Source: Brachycybe producta (lineage: Eukaryota > Arthropoda > Diplopoda > Playtdesmida > Andrognathidae). Taken from it: DNA of 64,000 bases. Location of the stretch: contig JAUPFP010000026.1 in the NCBI GenBank assembly GCA_036925085.1, forward strand, positions 2,310,001 to 2,374,000. Direction: 5' to 3'. Shown one piece after another: positions 34,699 through 45,793 of the stretch. A program made the position numbers and the translations under genes. Position 1 is the first letter of the stretch. Every line of letters begins with the position of its first letter. The notes beneath the pieces are model-generated. The model saw nothing but the letters and a program-made list of their open reading frames with translations, had not been told where the DNA came from and made no database searches.

Positions 34699-35026
34699 CA
34701 GCGTTTCTCAAACTGTAAACGGCGGGTGTCTCGGGGGGGGGGGGTCAGCGGACGGACTTGACAAGAATATATTTTTTGGACTCCCAAGTGTCAGAACTGA
34801 AGTTACAAAAAACAGATTATAGTCCGCTAAGTCAACAAAATAACTCTTTGATATATAACCGCCACTGTGCTCTAATATGAGGCGAACTGAGTGTGCCTCA
34901 TGTCTGGCTCATGGCCACTTATGCCAGTATATAAGCAGTATGCTTTTTTTATTGGTGGGCGGTCCGCGCGTATGCATCAGCGACTTATCTAGTAGTCCGC
35001 CATTGGGAAAAGTTTGAGAAACACTG
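34699..35026. mobile_element. hAT-type MITE with CAGCGTTTCTCAAAC ends
   Basis: The terminal inverted repeats are CAGCGTTTCTCAAAC and GTTTGAGAAACACTG. The 8-bp flanks TTGTAAAC and CTGTAAGT match at five positions, a decayed target duplication. No coding capacity. Confidence 0.75.
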
Positions 35027-35783
35027 CTGTAAGTTAATTGATTAGACATTTGACATGGGTGCTTGAATCTGTGAAGTCTCAACAACAACAGAAACATGAC
35101 ATAACCTTAATTAAGCTTCACATAGCTTTACATACACAATCTAATCTTCTTGGTAGACTGTCGACACATAAAACACTAAGTGGCTTGTTGTGGCCAAAAA
35201 AAAAAGAGCTGATCGATCTTGTTTGTGCAGAATTGAGTGCACGTGAGGAATTTAAGAGAAGGGTATAAATGCATGCATAATATGAATATAATTATATCAG
35301 AGTGGATTAATTTAAAGATGTGCCACTGCCTCCAGAAATTTCTTGGCAAAATATTGTCAAGAGGTACCCAATGATTGCCAAAACGATTTTTAAAATTTAA
35401 AATGAGTCATTAATATAATTTAAAAAAGAACCTATGTGGTGTAGAATTTTTATTTTGTCAGGAGCATCATATTGACCCTCTGAATCAATTAAAAAATACT
35501 ACATGTCTATCTCAATCCATTCTTGAGTTGTTCGACCCACAAACTCGGGGATCCAGACATACAGACATACGGGCATTCGTTTTGCCCCTTTTCTTGGGGC
35601 ACTGCTCTATTGAGCAATGGAGGTCAAAAATTAAAAATCAGTTGACTTCCTATTAATGGACTTTATAAGATAAATGCGCCACCAAACAACAGATATTGAC
35701 AATAAAAGAAACCCCAAAGTATACTCCTCTACTTGAATTCTGGTGTTTGTTACCTCACATTACTTTTTGTTCCCTATTTCATT
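35027..35783. other. Interval without recognised gene
   Basis: AT-rich. The part near 35330-35600 (CCAGAAATTTCTTGGC...GACATACGGGCATTCG) looks repeat-like but was not classified. Confidence 0.4.
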
Positions 35784-35850
35784 TTTGAATTAATCCCACC
35801 TGCCACGTGGCTCTCGAGTTGATTGGAAGGTTGTGTTGAGTTGATATGAG
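35784..35850 (+). mobile_element. 3'-terminal remnant of the CR1/L2-type LINE
   Basis: CCCACCTGCCACGTGGCTCTC followed by GAGTTGATTG matches the 3' UTR end of the LINE copy at 18785-18850. Confidence 0.65.
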
Positions 35851-35904
35851 TAGGGAATACATGTATATGAATTCGGAATTATGGAAATGTGAGGTGACAG
35901 ATAA

Positions 35905-36085
35905 CCTTTCAGAATTTCTTTATCTCCGCCCCTTTATGAGTGTTAGGCCGAATATCAACCAACTAGAAATAAAAAGGGCGGGGCATGTGACATCAAACCC
36001 AGTAACAAACCAATTAGAAATTGATGACGCTCATAAAAGGGCGGAGCCAAAGAAATGCTTAAGCTGTCTACAGATGCCTGTTTAA
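35905..36085. mobile_element. Foldback MITE, type M2/M3
   Basis: Arms contain AATTTCTTTATCTCCGCCCC and its counterpart GGGCGGAGCCAAAGAAAT, with the core AACAAACCAATTAGAAATTG shared with the other MITEs of this group. Confidence 0.7.
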
Positions 36086-36204
36086 CTTGTGGGGTAGACT
36101 TTCGTTTTTTAAAATTTAAAATGGCGTTATTTGATGATTCATGAAAGGGGTTATTTTTAATTTTAAAAATCGTTTTCACATAAAATTTCTGGAGGTCGTT
36201 GTCT

Positions 36205-36986
36205 CTAATGGCGCAGTCACACTAAGCTGCTTTACCAGCTGCTGGCTGGGTGTAGCCCTTTAGCGGCTAAAGCGGCAGTCACACTAGGCTGGTTTACAAG
36301 CCGCTGGTTGCTGCTGGCTATTAGCAGCAACAGCAAGTAGCAGCTGCTTTGGGTTCACACTTGTCCAGTCACTGCTGGTATTAGCAGTGCAAGTCATCCA
36401 ATCACCGTCTTGCAAAAACACAAACTCTAACAACAACCAATCCAAGCAGTGGAGTTTCAACTACCACTAGTGACACTACTAGCAACAAAAAGTTCACACT
36501 AGATGGCAGCAGCAGGAAGGGAGTCACATGACCAGCTGGTAGCCGCTGTTAAAATCACTAGCCCACTGGAGAAAGCAGCTGCTAGTAGCAGTTCAGACTA
36601 TGCTGCTAGAGCGCTACAACCAGCCAGCAGCAACCAGCGGCTGGGAAACCAGCCTAGTGTGACTGCGGCAATAGCGTGAACTGCTACCAGCAGCTGCTTT
36701 CTCCAGCAACCTAGTGATTTTAACAGTGGCTGGTGAAGTTGAACATGTCCAACTTTAGCAGCTACCAGCTGGTCATGTGACTCCCTTCTTGCTGCTACCA
36801 GCTAGCGTGAACCATCTGTCGCTAGTAGTGGCACTATAGTGGGTAGTTGAATCTCCACTGCTTGGGCGTTGGTGTTTGTTGTTAGATTTTGTGTTTTTGC
36901 AAGACGGTGATTGGATGGTTTGTGCTGCTAATACCAACAATGACTGGGCAAGTGTGAACCCAAAGCAGCCGCTGTTTGCTGTTGCT
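36205..36986. repeat. Large imperfect palindrome, CAGTCACACTA family
   Basis: The left part (36225-36600) is reverse-complementary to 36670-36985, centred near 36640. Nested ends GCAGTCACACTAGGCTGG occur at about 36282 and, inverted, at about 36648. Rich in CAGCAG/CTGCTG. It is probably two fused foldback transposons. A MITE abuts the right end. Confidence 0.75.
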
Positions 36987-37191
36987 ACAGGCAATAAGAA
37001 AACGGGACGAACAGAAGTTGGCTCCGCCCTTTTTATGATGAACGCAACTTCTAATTGGTTGGTTATGTAGTCTGACGTCACATGCTCCGCCCTTTTCAAC
37101 GTCGAACCACACAACAAACCAATCAGAAGTTGCCGGTCGTCATAAAAAGGGCGGAGCCAACCTCTGTTTGTCCCCATTTCTAATTCCCTGT
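36987..37191. mobile_element. Foldback MITE, type M1
   Basis: Ends ACAGGCAAT and ATTCCCTGT, with the same arms and centre as the copies at 6270, 7099 and 18954. Confidence 0.85.
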
Positions 37192-37369
37192 CCAAAACTA
37201 TGCATTTTTCATGTAAAAATGTAGTGCTCAAAACTATGCATTTTTAACGAGCATGCATGCGTTCACGTTTCTCAATAGGAAATAACATTGTTATGGTCGT
37301 TACGTTTCTCCATTGGAAATACATTGTTTTAGAAGCGAACCTGTCGTTATCTTCATGTGGTTAATCCAC

Positions 37370-37487
37370 CACATGCGGCATTACATTAAATAGTGACTTC
37401 AAAATGACGTAAAACGCGCCTTGTAACACAAGGCGCCGGCTGTGACGTCATTTTGACATCACTATTATGTAATGCTGCATTAGTCGC
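37370..37487. repeat. Short palindrome around GCGCCTTGTAACACAAGGCGC
   Basis: Arms of about 40 bp (CATGCGGCATTACATTAA... and its complement) flank a perfect central GCGCCTTG/CAAGGCGC hairpin. Confidence 0.75.
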
Positions 37488-37954
37488 ATGGAGACAACGA
37501 GATCCCTAACATTGGAATGTTATGGGTTTGTATTGTATTAGATAGATTACATTAGATTGGATAACTTGATGATATACAAGTTTACAACCCTTTTACTGAA
37601 AGTTATTTCTATAGCTAAATACAGACCACCATTAAGCCAAGCAAACTTAACGTTAAAAAAGAAACATCGATCTACCCTCATCCCCACTTTAGAAATAATA
37701 ACGTTTGCATACACGATAATGTCCGCCAGAACGACGTCCTCATTGAAACTCTAAAAAAAGAAAAACATAAGCGTGCAAGTGAATAAGTACAATTAAAGAA
37801 ATATATATATAATGCATTATGAAGGTTGTAGGTTCAATTTAGGAATAAGACGTGAATCAAGTGGGCTCAAGGACAACTTTTTGTTAAAAGAAAAATAAGA
37901 TGCAGTAATTTATTTAATATAAACACTACAATGATTACATGTATACTTTTTAAG

Positions 37955-38650
37955 GGTGTGGGACACTTGCCCTAAAAACACTTGCCCTAAAGTGACATTT
38001 GCCCTAAAACAATTTGGCCTAAAGGGACATCTGCCATCAAACCATTTGGCCTAAAGGGACATCTGCCATCAAACCATTTGGCCTAAAGGGACATCTGCCA
38101 TCAAACCATTTGGCCTAAAGGGACATCTGCCATCAAACCATTTGGCCTAAAGGGACATCTGCCGTAAAACCATTTGGCCTAAAGGGACATCTGCCCTACA
38201 ACTATTTGCTCTTAAGGGACATTTGCCCTAAAACCATTTGGCCTAAAAGGACCTTTTTTCTAATCAGTAGTGTAAATCTACATCATTTGGCGTTTTTGTG
38301 CACCTGCAGCACGCGGAACCTATTTAACATAGTCAACAAAAAACACTAAATCGTATGAAAAGAGAGAACAAAAAAGTGTTTTAAGGGCAAAAGGTTTTAG
38401 GGCAAACATCCTTTTAGGGCAAATGGTTTCAGGGCAAATGTCCCTTTAGTGCAAATGATTATAGGGCAAGTGAATTTAGGGCAAATGTCTCTTTACGGCA
38501 AATTCTTTTAGGGCAAGTGTATTTTTATGGCAAATTTTTTTAGGGCAAGTGTATTTTTAGGGCAAATGTCCCTTTAGAGAAAATGGTTTTAGGGCAAATG
38601 TCCCATTAGGGAAAATGGCTTTAGAGCAAATGTCCAACACCCCATTTTAT
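37955..38650. mobile_element. Foldback element with internal minisatellite, TTTGCCCTAAA family
   Basis: The left half contains about five units of a 32-bp repeat (CATTTGGCCTAAAGGGACAT plus CTGCCATCAAAC). The right half contains complementary TTTTAGGGCAAATGTCC units. The core with AATCAGTAGTGTAAATC matches the copy at 22363. Ends are GGGTGTGGGACA and its counterpart. Confidence 0.85.
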
Positions 38651-38659
38651 GAACATGTT

Positions 38660-39390
38660 CATACTACGTCTTCAACATGCGCAACTATGAAGTACAAAAC
38701 TCACTTGTTTTCCTTTCGAGACACATTCCCCCGACAGTCCAGTTATAGTGCCTAGAAGAGGTACTAGTGTACCAAGGCATGTGGCTGAGTAACTCTTGGT
38801 TGGCAAATTCCGACACCAGTGCTTGGCGCCATTCTCCTCGCTGTAATTAAGTTTTTCCTTGCAAAATCATTTATCTGAAAAATAAAACACACTCATCACA
38901 AATTCAAACCGTTATTGAATTTGGAAACCCCCCCGTTTAAACATTGCTGTGGGATTTTATGAATTATGATAATGGACAATTTGTTTCTATGAAATTACTC
39001 CTAATAAGGAAACTGAAAATAATTTTGATAATCTAGGTTAATGAAATAAATTAAAATTAAAATTTGATATGTACTAAAAATACACTGTAAAGACACTGTA
39101 GTCCGGGGCTAAATTGGAACACACGTTGGTGGTGTAGATGACAGAAAAATGAAAATTATGCATGATTTCTTGTCATGCCTTCTGAATTTTTCGAGATGAT
39201 TGCTATTAATTACAAGTGAGAAATGGGTACAATGCTTGCATTTCCAAAATTTAGGCCCAAGTTGCGCATGTACAGAGCAGTGGCGTAGCTATTAGTTGGT
39301 TGCGCCCCTCCCCACCGCGTAAAACTTTGCGCCCCCCGGGCTGCTTAAAACGTTGCGCTCCCTTTAAGTCCCCCTTTTCCTAAAGTTTCC
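38660..39390. other. Interval without recognised gene
   Basis: AT-rich. GCGTAGCTATTAGTTGG and CGCCCC stretches near 39285-39360 look repeat-derived. Confidence 0.4.
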
Positions 39391-39397
39391 TAATGCC

Positions 39398-39399
<2 letters not shown>

Positions 39400-39481
<82 letters not shown>

Positions 39482-40031
39482 TATATAAGCCCCGTCTGTG
39501 TGTGTGTGTGATTAACGCTGTACAAACAAGGACAAAACCTTGAACCACGTCGGAATTTATATAAATTTAAATGAATAAATGAACCGCTGTTTTCTCAAGG
39601 TCAGCTATATGTTGCACTCGCCCCATCCAAGAACCCCATGATATTAAATTGGAGAGGGGAAAAGGTTGGGAAGTGTAGAAGGTAGGGGGAGAGAGAAACG
39701 TGGAGGGGGACAAAGTGGGAGGGGGTAACTGAAATTGAAATGAAAGGAGTAAAAAAAGGACCAAACGACTCGCATGCACACACCAGAACACACACCAAAT
39801 ATAAAAAGGGGAGGGGATAATATTAACAAAATTAAACTACAGTTTATCACAGGCAATTGTGCCCAGCAGTAGAATTTCTTTTGCTCAGCCCTTTTATGAA
39901 CGTCATCAATTTCTAATTGGTTTGTTACTTGGTCTGACGTCATAAAAGGACGGAGGAAAAGAAATTCTAATGCTGGGCACAATTGCCTGTGAATTTTGCT
40001 CCCGTCATTTATGATGGGTTACTCCACTAGT
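39400..40031 (-). repeat. Composite microsatellite-bearing repeat, reverse copy
   Basis: On the minus strand it starts ACTAGT at about 40031 and ends in ATATAT/TTATTA microsatellites (39400-39476). It contains an M3-type palindrome (39849-39992, arms GGCAATTGTGCCCAGCA). The same organisation recurs at 43084, 43670, 60395 and 63577. Confidence 0.8.
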
Positions 40032-40233
40032 AATAATATAATTGTGTAGCAGTTTTTGTTAAATTAAACTAACTGTTGCAGAATTGTAGGCCTTTTCTTG
40101 GTATAATAAATAATTTTGGACTCTGTTCAACTTTGGAGAAATTTTATAAAATGAGTACACAGACACACACTTAGGTTTTCAGCTCAAGAGCAAAACATCA
40201 ACTCTTTTTAATTCCAAAAAGTTACAAATATAT

Positions 40234-41393
40234 TGTGACGGACCTTTTTCCGTTAGTAGAATCTGCTCTTTTTGGTTAATACGAGCGAGTTTGCACTCGT
40301 ATTGATAGTTATTGGCTAGGTCACTAATTCTACTGGCCCGGGAGGACTAGACCAATATAACGTCTATTTTGTGTCCTACACTAGTCTCTGGCAAAAGACT
40401 TCACAGTCTTGAGGATCTTTAATCTCTGTATCTCTCGGACTTTCGTCCGTAAATCTGCCCTAAGAATCGTGTAAAATATACTTACTCGTACATTGCAGGT
40501 TTGCACCTGTTGGGACCTTGATGTATCCAAAATAGGTGAGGACCTGCAAATGATGAGTTCACAATCACGGAATTTAAGTTTCGAAGAATAAACACCACTG
40601 GTTTAGTTTAAATATAAAATGGAAGATTTATTCCGGTGAAAATCATAACAATCAAACTGGTTTTACACACAACACATAGAAATATACTTTTGAAAATAAT
40701 GTTGAAAGAAGAGAACCTAGCCAAAATTGGGCATAGGTTCGGTATTTAAAAAGAAGCTCTTGAGCATATAAAAATGTCTCTTTATATACCCTGAGAATCC
40801 CAAAGTCGGATTCTCAGGGCACAACTTTGCAATTGGTTATTTTTATATTTTGGCCCAAATAGACCAATCAAAAGATTGATCTATTTGCCCAAAATCATGA
40901 CTCATCCCGTTATCACACATAGGTGATAACAGGAGAAACGAAAACAAAATCAAATTAAAAAACGATAACTCCACTCATGTGGAAGTAAAAATGAGGGAGA
41001 ATTAAAAGGTCAAGATCAAAAGATAATGACATCTGGGTCACTCGGTACCAAAAGTACCGAGTGGCCCAGAAGCCAAACAAAATACAGGGTGACGTTAAAC
41101 CCCAAAAACAAAAACGCTAAGAAGCGAAAAATAAGCGGCGGGCCCAAACGTCTCAATATAGTGAGAAGGGGAATAAGGAAATAGAATGTGACTATTGAAA
41201 CAGTAGCTGCTTGGGGCCTGAAAACAGAAAGTCGCATTTTGGGGAAAAATATAGAAGCATACTGACTTGAGCAGAAAAGGGTGACAAGTGGTTTTTTAAG
41301 GAAGGTCCTAAGTGGGTGGGTTGGGTGAACATGAAAATAAATTGTGAGTATTATCAAGCAGCAAATACATATTTATTAATTAGAATTGTTGCA
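40234..41393 (-). mobile_element. Putative 3' LTR of Gypsy element G3
   Basis: On the minus strand it begins TGCAACAATTC and ends GGTCCGTCACA. The purine tract CAGAGGGGGAGACG lies immediately upstream (41394-41410), as expected for a polypurine tract. Contains GGAATAAATC. No second LTR is in view and no target duplication was tested. Confidence 0.5.
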
Positions 41394-41410
41394 ACGTCTC
41401 CCCCTCTGGA

Positions 41411-42954
41411 GTTTGCAAATGTCTCGTGTGGGCTACAGGAATTATTTCGTTGCCTTTCGGGGTTGTCCTTGCTTTCGAAGTGGAGCCATGGGTGTGGGTC
41501 TACTGTCAGTCAGCAGGGAATCTTGCCATGTCCATAGCGTGATATTTTCCAAGTATCTCTTCCATGTTTGGGGGTTGGCAATCTTGTAGGTGGTTGGTGA
41601 TATAACTCTGATTATCATGTAGGATCCATCCCGGCATGGTGTCAGCTTGTTTGTGACTCCCCCTGCAACAGAGCTAATAATATGAGTATGAACAAAGACT
41701 TTGTCTCCCTCTTTTAATGTTGGAAGGTCCTGTCAGTGTTGATCACTGTATGCTTTTCATCAGTCTTGTTTCTGAATGGTGGTTTCCTAGGAAGCTTCCA
41801 AGGTGTCTGCCATCTGTTTCAAGTAGGGTGTAATTTGTGGACAAATGTGGAGTTGTCGCGGATCTGTCGCAGGTCACGAGTGAAATCTCTTGGGGCCGGA
41901 GGTTTAGAACCGAAAACCAAGTATGCTGGAGAATATCCAGTTGCTTGGGTGGTTGCTGTATTCATGGAAGAATGCATGGTAGCAATTTGATTGTTCCAAG
42001 TAGTATGATCCGTTCCCAATACAATTGCAAGCTGAGTTTTGAGATCGCGATTCTTTCTCTCCACTGGGTTGGCCTCCGGATGATAGAGGTGGGAGTGAGG
42101 GATTGTTTGAAACCCAGACACTGTGCTGTACACTGCGTCACTGCATTTACGAACTGGACTCCATTGTCGCTGATTGCCCAATGTGGTGTCCCATAACGGA
42201 GGCAAATCTCATCAACTAGTAATCGGGCACATGCTTCTGTTGTAGCATGTGGCAAGGAAAAGTGTTCTACCCATCTTGTTGTTATTATTATTATTATCTT
42301 CAATAATGAAGATCCACCTATTACCATTTGGTGTTGTTGTCAGTGGTCCAAACAGGTCTATGGCAATGGTCTCGAACCGTCGTGTTGGCACTGGTGTCCG
42401 CTACATTTATACGTTTATACCATTGACAATCAAGGCAGTTACGAACATACTCGGTGATTTACTTCCACATTCCTGGCCAATAGAATCGCTGGGCGATACG
42501 TAGGTATGTCCTCTCTGCTCCATAGAGACCTGCAGTTGGAGCATCATGAAACTGCAAGGACTTCCTTTTTCACGTCAGCGGAGACTACTAGCTGTGTTTC
42601 CTCACCATCGGAGTCAGGATGATATCGGTTGAGAATGCCATTCATCATGACGTATCCCCGATCAGTACATCAACTGAGTAGAACCTTGTCACCCTGTTCA
42701 AAAGCATCAATTATTTTTCGTACCTCTGGGTCGTGGAGTTGAGAATGGCAAATTTCTGCTGGTGAGTGTGTGAGGAACTCAATTGCCACTTTAGCAATGT
42801 CTCCATGATCATATTGCTGTAGAGGTGGTCGTGATAAGGTGTCTGCAACCACATTGCTGGATCCTGGTGTATATATTCGATGGTTAAATTGTAGGCTTGT
42901 AATTTTAATGCCCAACGGGCAAGTTGTCCTGAGGGTGAGTATTATTATTATTAC

Positions 42955-42997
<43 letters not shown>

Positions 42998-43001
42998 GTT
43001 C

Positions 43002-43069
<68 letters not shown>

Positions 43070-43070
43070 A
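41411..43070 (-). pseudogene. Gypsy element G3: end of RNase H and integrase
   Basis: Minus strand. The RNase H end YTPGSSNVVADTLSRP lies near 42850. A linker/zinc region with stops follows, then integrase core pieces WVEHFSLPHATTEAC and WAISDNGVQF (42270-42140). A frame change near 42110 leads into HPEANPVERKNRD (near 42080), with the catalytic Glu replaced in context by VERKN. A C-terminal domain with KLTPCRDGSYMI lies near 41630. An (AAT)n tract at 42275-42297 replaces residues just before RWVEHF. The RNase H is cut off by the (ATT)n tract at 42945. Dead element of a third Gypsy lineage. Confidence 0.75.
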
Positions 43071-43078
43071 TATTATTA
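42945..43078. repeat. (ATT)n microsatellite
   Basis: About 130 bp of ATT repeats truncating the G3 pol and adjoining the composite repeat at 43084. Confidence 0.95.
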
Positions 43079-43083
43079 ATCTA

Positions 43084-43669
43084 CTAGTGGGGTAACCCAT
43101 CAAAAATGCACAGGTAAAATTCACAGGAAATTGTGCACAGCATTAGAATTTCTTTGCCTCCGCCCTTTTATGATGTCAGACCAAGTAACAAACCAATTAG
43201 AAATTGATGACTTTCATAAAAGGGTGGAGCAAAAGAAATTCTAATGCTGGGCACAATTGCCTGTGATAAATTCTAGTTTAATTTTGCTACTATTATCCCC
43301 TCACCTTTTTTATATTTGAAAAAGAAAATGAGATTTTCATTTTCTCTGGTGTGTGTATGTGCCTCGTTTTTTTTTTCTTTTTACTCTTTTCATTTCAATT
43401 TAAGTTACCCTCTCCCCCTTTTCCCCTCCATGTATCCCTTTCTCCCCCTCTACACTTCCCAACCTTTTTCCCCTCTCCAATTTAATATTATGGGGTTCTT
43501 GGATGAGGGGAGTGCAACATATAGTTGACCTTGAGAAAAAAAAGCGGTTCATTTATTCATTTAAATTTATATAAATTCCGACATGGTTCAAAGGTTTTTG
43601 TCCTTAATTGTTTGTACAGCGTTAGTCATAAAAACACAGAATCACATATTATTACTAGTGGGGTAGCCC
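43084..43669 (+). repeat. Composite microsatellite-bearing repeat
   Basis: A complete unit of about 586 bp starts ACTAGTGGGGTAACCC, holds an M3 palindrome at about 43117-43265, a C/T-rich block, and TTTAAATTTATATAAATTCC. It is directly followed by another unit, head to tail. Confidence 0.8.
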
Positions 43670-44000
43670 GTCATAAATGACGGGAGCCAAATTCACACGC
43701 AATTGTGTCCTGCCTTAGAATTTCTTTTCCTTCGCCCTTTTATGACGTCAGACCAAGTAACAAACCAATTCGAAATTGATGACGTTCATAAAATAGCTGA
43801 GCAAAAGAAATTCTAATGCTGGGCACAATTGCCTGTGATAAATTCTAGTTTAATTTTGCTACTATTATCCCCTCCCTTTTTTGTATTTGAAAAAGAGCGT
43901 TCTCTCTGGTGTGCGCATGCGCGTCGTTTTTTTTCCTTTTTTTACTCTTTTCATTTCAATTTCAGTCACTCCCTCCCACTTTTTCTCCTCCACGTTTCTT

Positions 44001-44041
<41 letters not shown>

Positions 44042-44048
44042 ATCTTTC
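43670..44048 (+). repeat. Composite repeat, left part, split by the R2-clade LINE
   Basis: Starts ACTAGTGGGGTAGCCCGTC and includes an M3 palindrome (about 43698-43847). It breaks off in a (TC)n tract near 44035, and matching right-half sequence resumes near 59258 after the LINE. Confidence 0.7.
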
Positions 44049-44478
44049 TGGGGAGTGGTCTTCATTTGCCTGTGTGGATGATGATCTGAAAATTGAGTAT
44101 CTTTATTTAATTGGTGTCTGCACTCATTTTAATTAATTACAGTTCATTCATTAACAATGTGGTTATTCATTTTTTGCTAAATTAATGCAGTTGTGCACGT
44201 TTTTCTGACTATTTTACAAAACAATAGTGAAATTTATGTTATGAAGTTGTATTTTCGAGGTGCCATGGCTGGATGGTGATGTGGGTGCAGCCTGTAGTAT
44301 ATCATATTACACATTCCTCAGCAACGAACTTTTCAAACTTCTCCCCCTCACCAATACAAACCCCTCCTCTTCACCACCCTTTCTTTTGGCCTGGACAGCT
44401 GTTGTGAATTTACAGTGTCCCACACAGGACAGCTTTTAAAGGTAAATTCATAATAACATTTGCAATACACAAGTTAAA

Positions 44479-45793
44479 ATGGAAATGGACAACAACAACA
44501 GTGAGGAAGTTGGGGCAGCAGCACCTGCAAATACCAATGTCTGCCCGCACTGTGCACAGCTGTGTGTATCGGCAAAAGGTGTCCGTGTCCACATTTCTCG
44601 ATCACATCGATCGATTTCACAAAAAATGGTCATTGCAAAGGAAAAAAAGATCTGTAACTACATCCCAACCGCAACCAATTCTCAAAACCTGACCATTTCT
44701 GAAAACTCCACCACAGGAAGTGCTACATCTGGACCACAAACCAGAGGGCAAGCAAACAGCTCTTTTTCAGGCAAGTGGTTTAATATATTCAAGCGAATTG
44801 CAAACTCGCAAAAAACACTGATAAATTTGACTCCGAATGCGCATCATTCGCTGACAACGTGAAGAAGAATATGGCTATGCTGAAAGGACCTAAACACCCG
44901 GCATCGAAATTCTACGAAATCCGTAAAGCTGGAAAGCTTACTCATTGTGGTAAAGGCCACTCAAAAACAACTAATCCCCAGCGTTCAAGACAGCAACGAG
45001 CAAACGCTAGTCGCGAACGATATCAGTACAAAGTAGCACAATTCAACTACTACTATCACCGGAAGAAAGTTTTCAATACAATTCAGAATAGCTGGAATGG
45101 TAAACAGTGCCACTTAGACAAGGACATCATTGAAAACCATTATCAGAAGCAATTTGGTGACCGTAATGACCGCGTTGCTGACAACCTTGCTATATATCAA
45201 GAAAACCTTGCCAGTAATGACATAAATGCCGCCATTAACTCTGCAAACCTGGTCACCAATCTGCAGCAGCCAATCGAATTCACAACAGATGAAATACTCT
45301 TGGCAATGAAGGGAATAGCTGTGGACACAGCTCCTGGACCCGATTTAGTTATATATCAAGCTGTAAAAGACCTCAATTGTGTGGAAATTATTAAAGTTAC
45401 TGCAAACATAATGCAAAAATGGACGTACTGCCCAAAACCATTCCATCGCGGTTGAACAATTCTTATTCATAAGGTGGTGATGAAAACAAAATAAACTACA
45501 CGGCCTATCACGATCTACTCAATTTTTCGACGAATAATTCAACATGCAATTGACAGACGAATTCGTGCAGTCGTGTCATTCTCATTTGCTCAGCGAGGCT
45601 TTACAACTACTCCAGGTTGCTTTATCAACACATCCATTATAAATATTGTGCTGAAAACAGCAAAAGAGGAGAAACGCAATGCTGATGTGGTATTCCTTGA
45701 CATAAGCAAAGCATTCCATAATATTGGGCACAAGCATCTGAAGAGCACAATAAATAGAACTGCCCTTGACAGTTATCTTAAAAAACTTATAAT
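44479..45793 (+). pseudogene. R2-clade LINE ORF, N-terminal half
   Basis: Residues 20-45 form one C2H2 zinc finger (CPHCAQLCVSAKGVRVHISR, then H), as in the DNA-binding N-terminus of R2-type elements. The frame shifts near the A6 run at 44812 into the frame of GPKHPASKFYEI. RT begins with DTAPGPD near 45320, a stop occurs at 45453, and RT block A (VVFLDISKAF) is at about 45690. Reading is interrupted by G2 at 45794. The Asp-to-His change in KAFHNIGHKHL, where most LINEs have Asp, is notable. The copy carries at least one stop and one frameshift. Confidence 0.75.

Noticed and set aside
37990-38200. CRISPR-like array
   Set aside because: The 32-bp units are contiguous with no unique spacers and form one arm of a foldback transposon in a eukaryotic genome.
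42670-43071. Poly-isoleucine start of a minus-strand frame as a membrane protein
   Set aside because: The isoleucine run is the (ATT)n microsatellite; only the downstream part (YTPGSSNVVADTLSRP) is real Gypsy RNase H.
43865-44136. Overlapping serine/phenylalanine- or arginine/glutamate-rich frames
   Set aside because: Translations of the (TC)n/(GA)n tract in the composite repeat.
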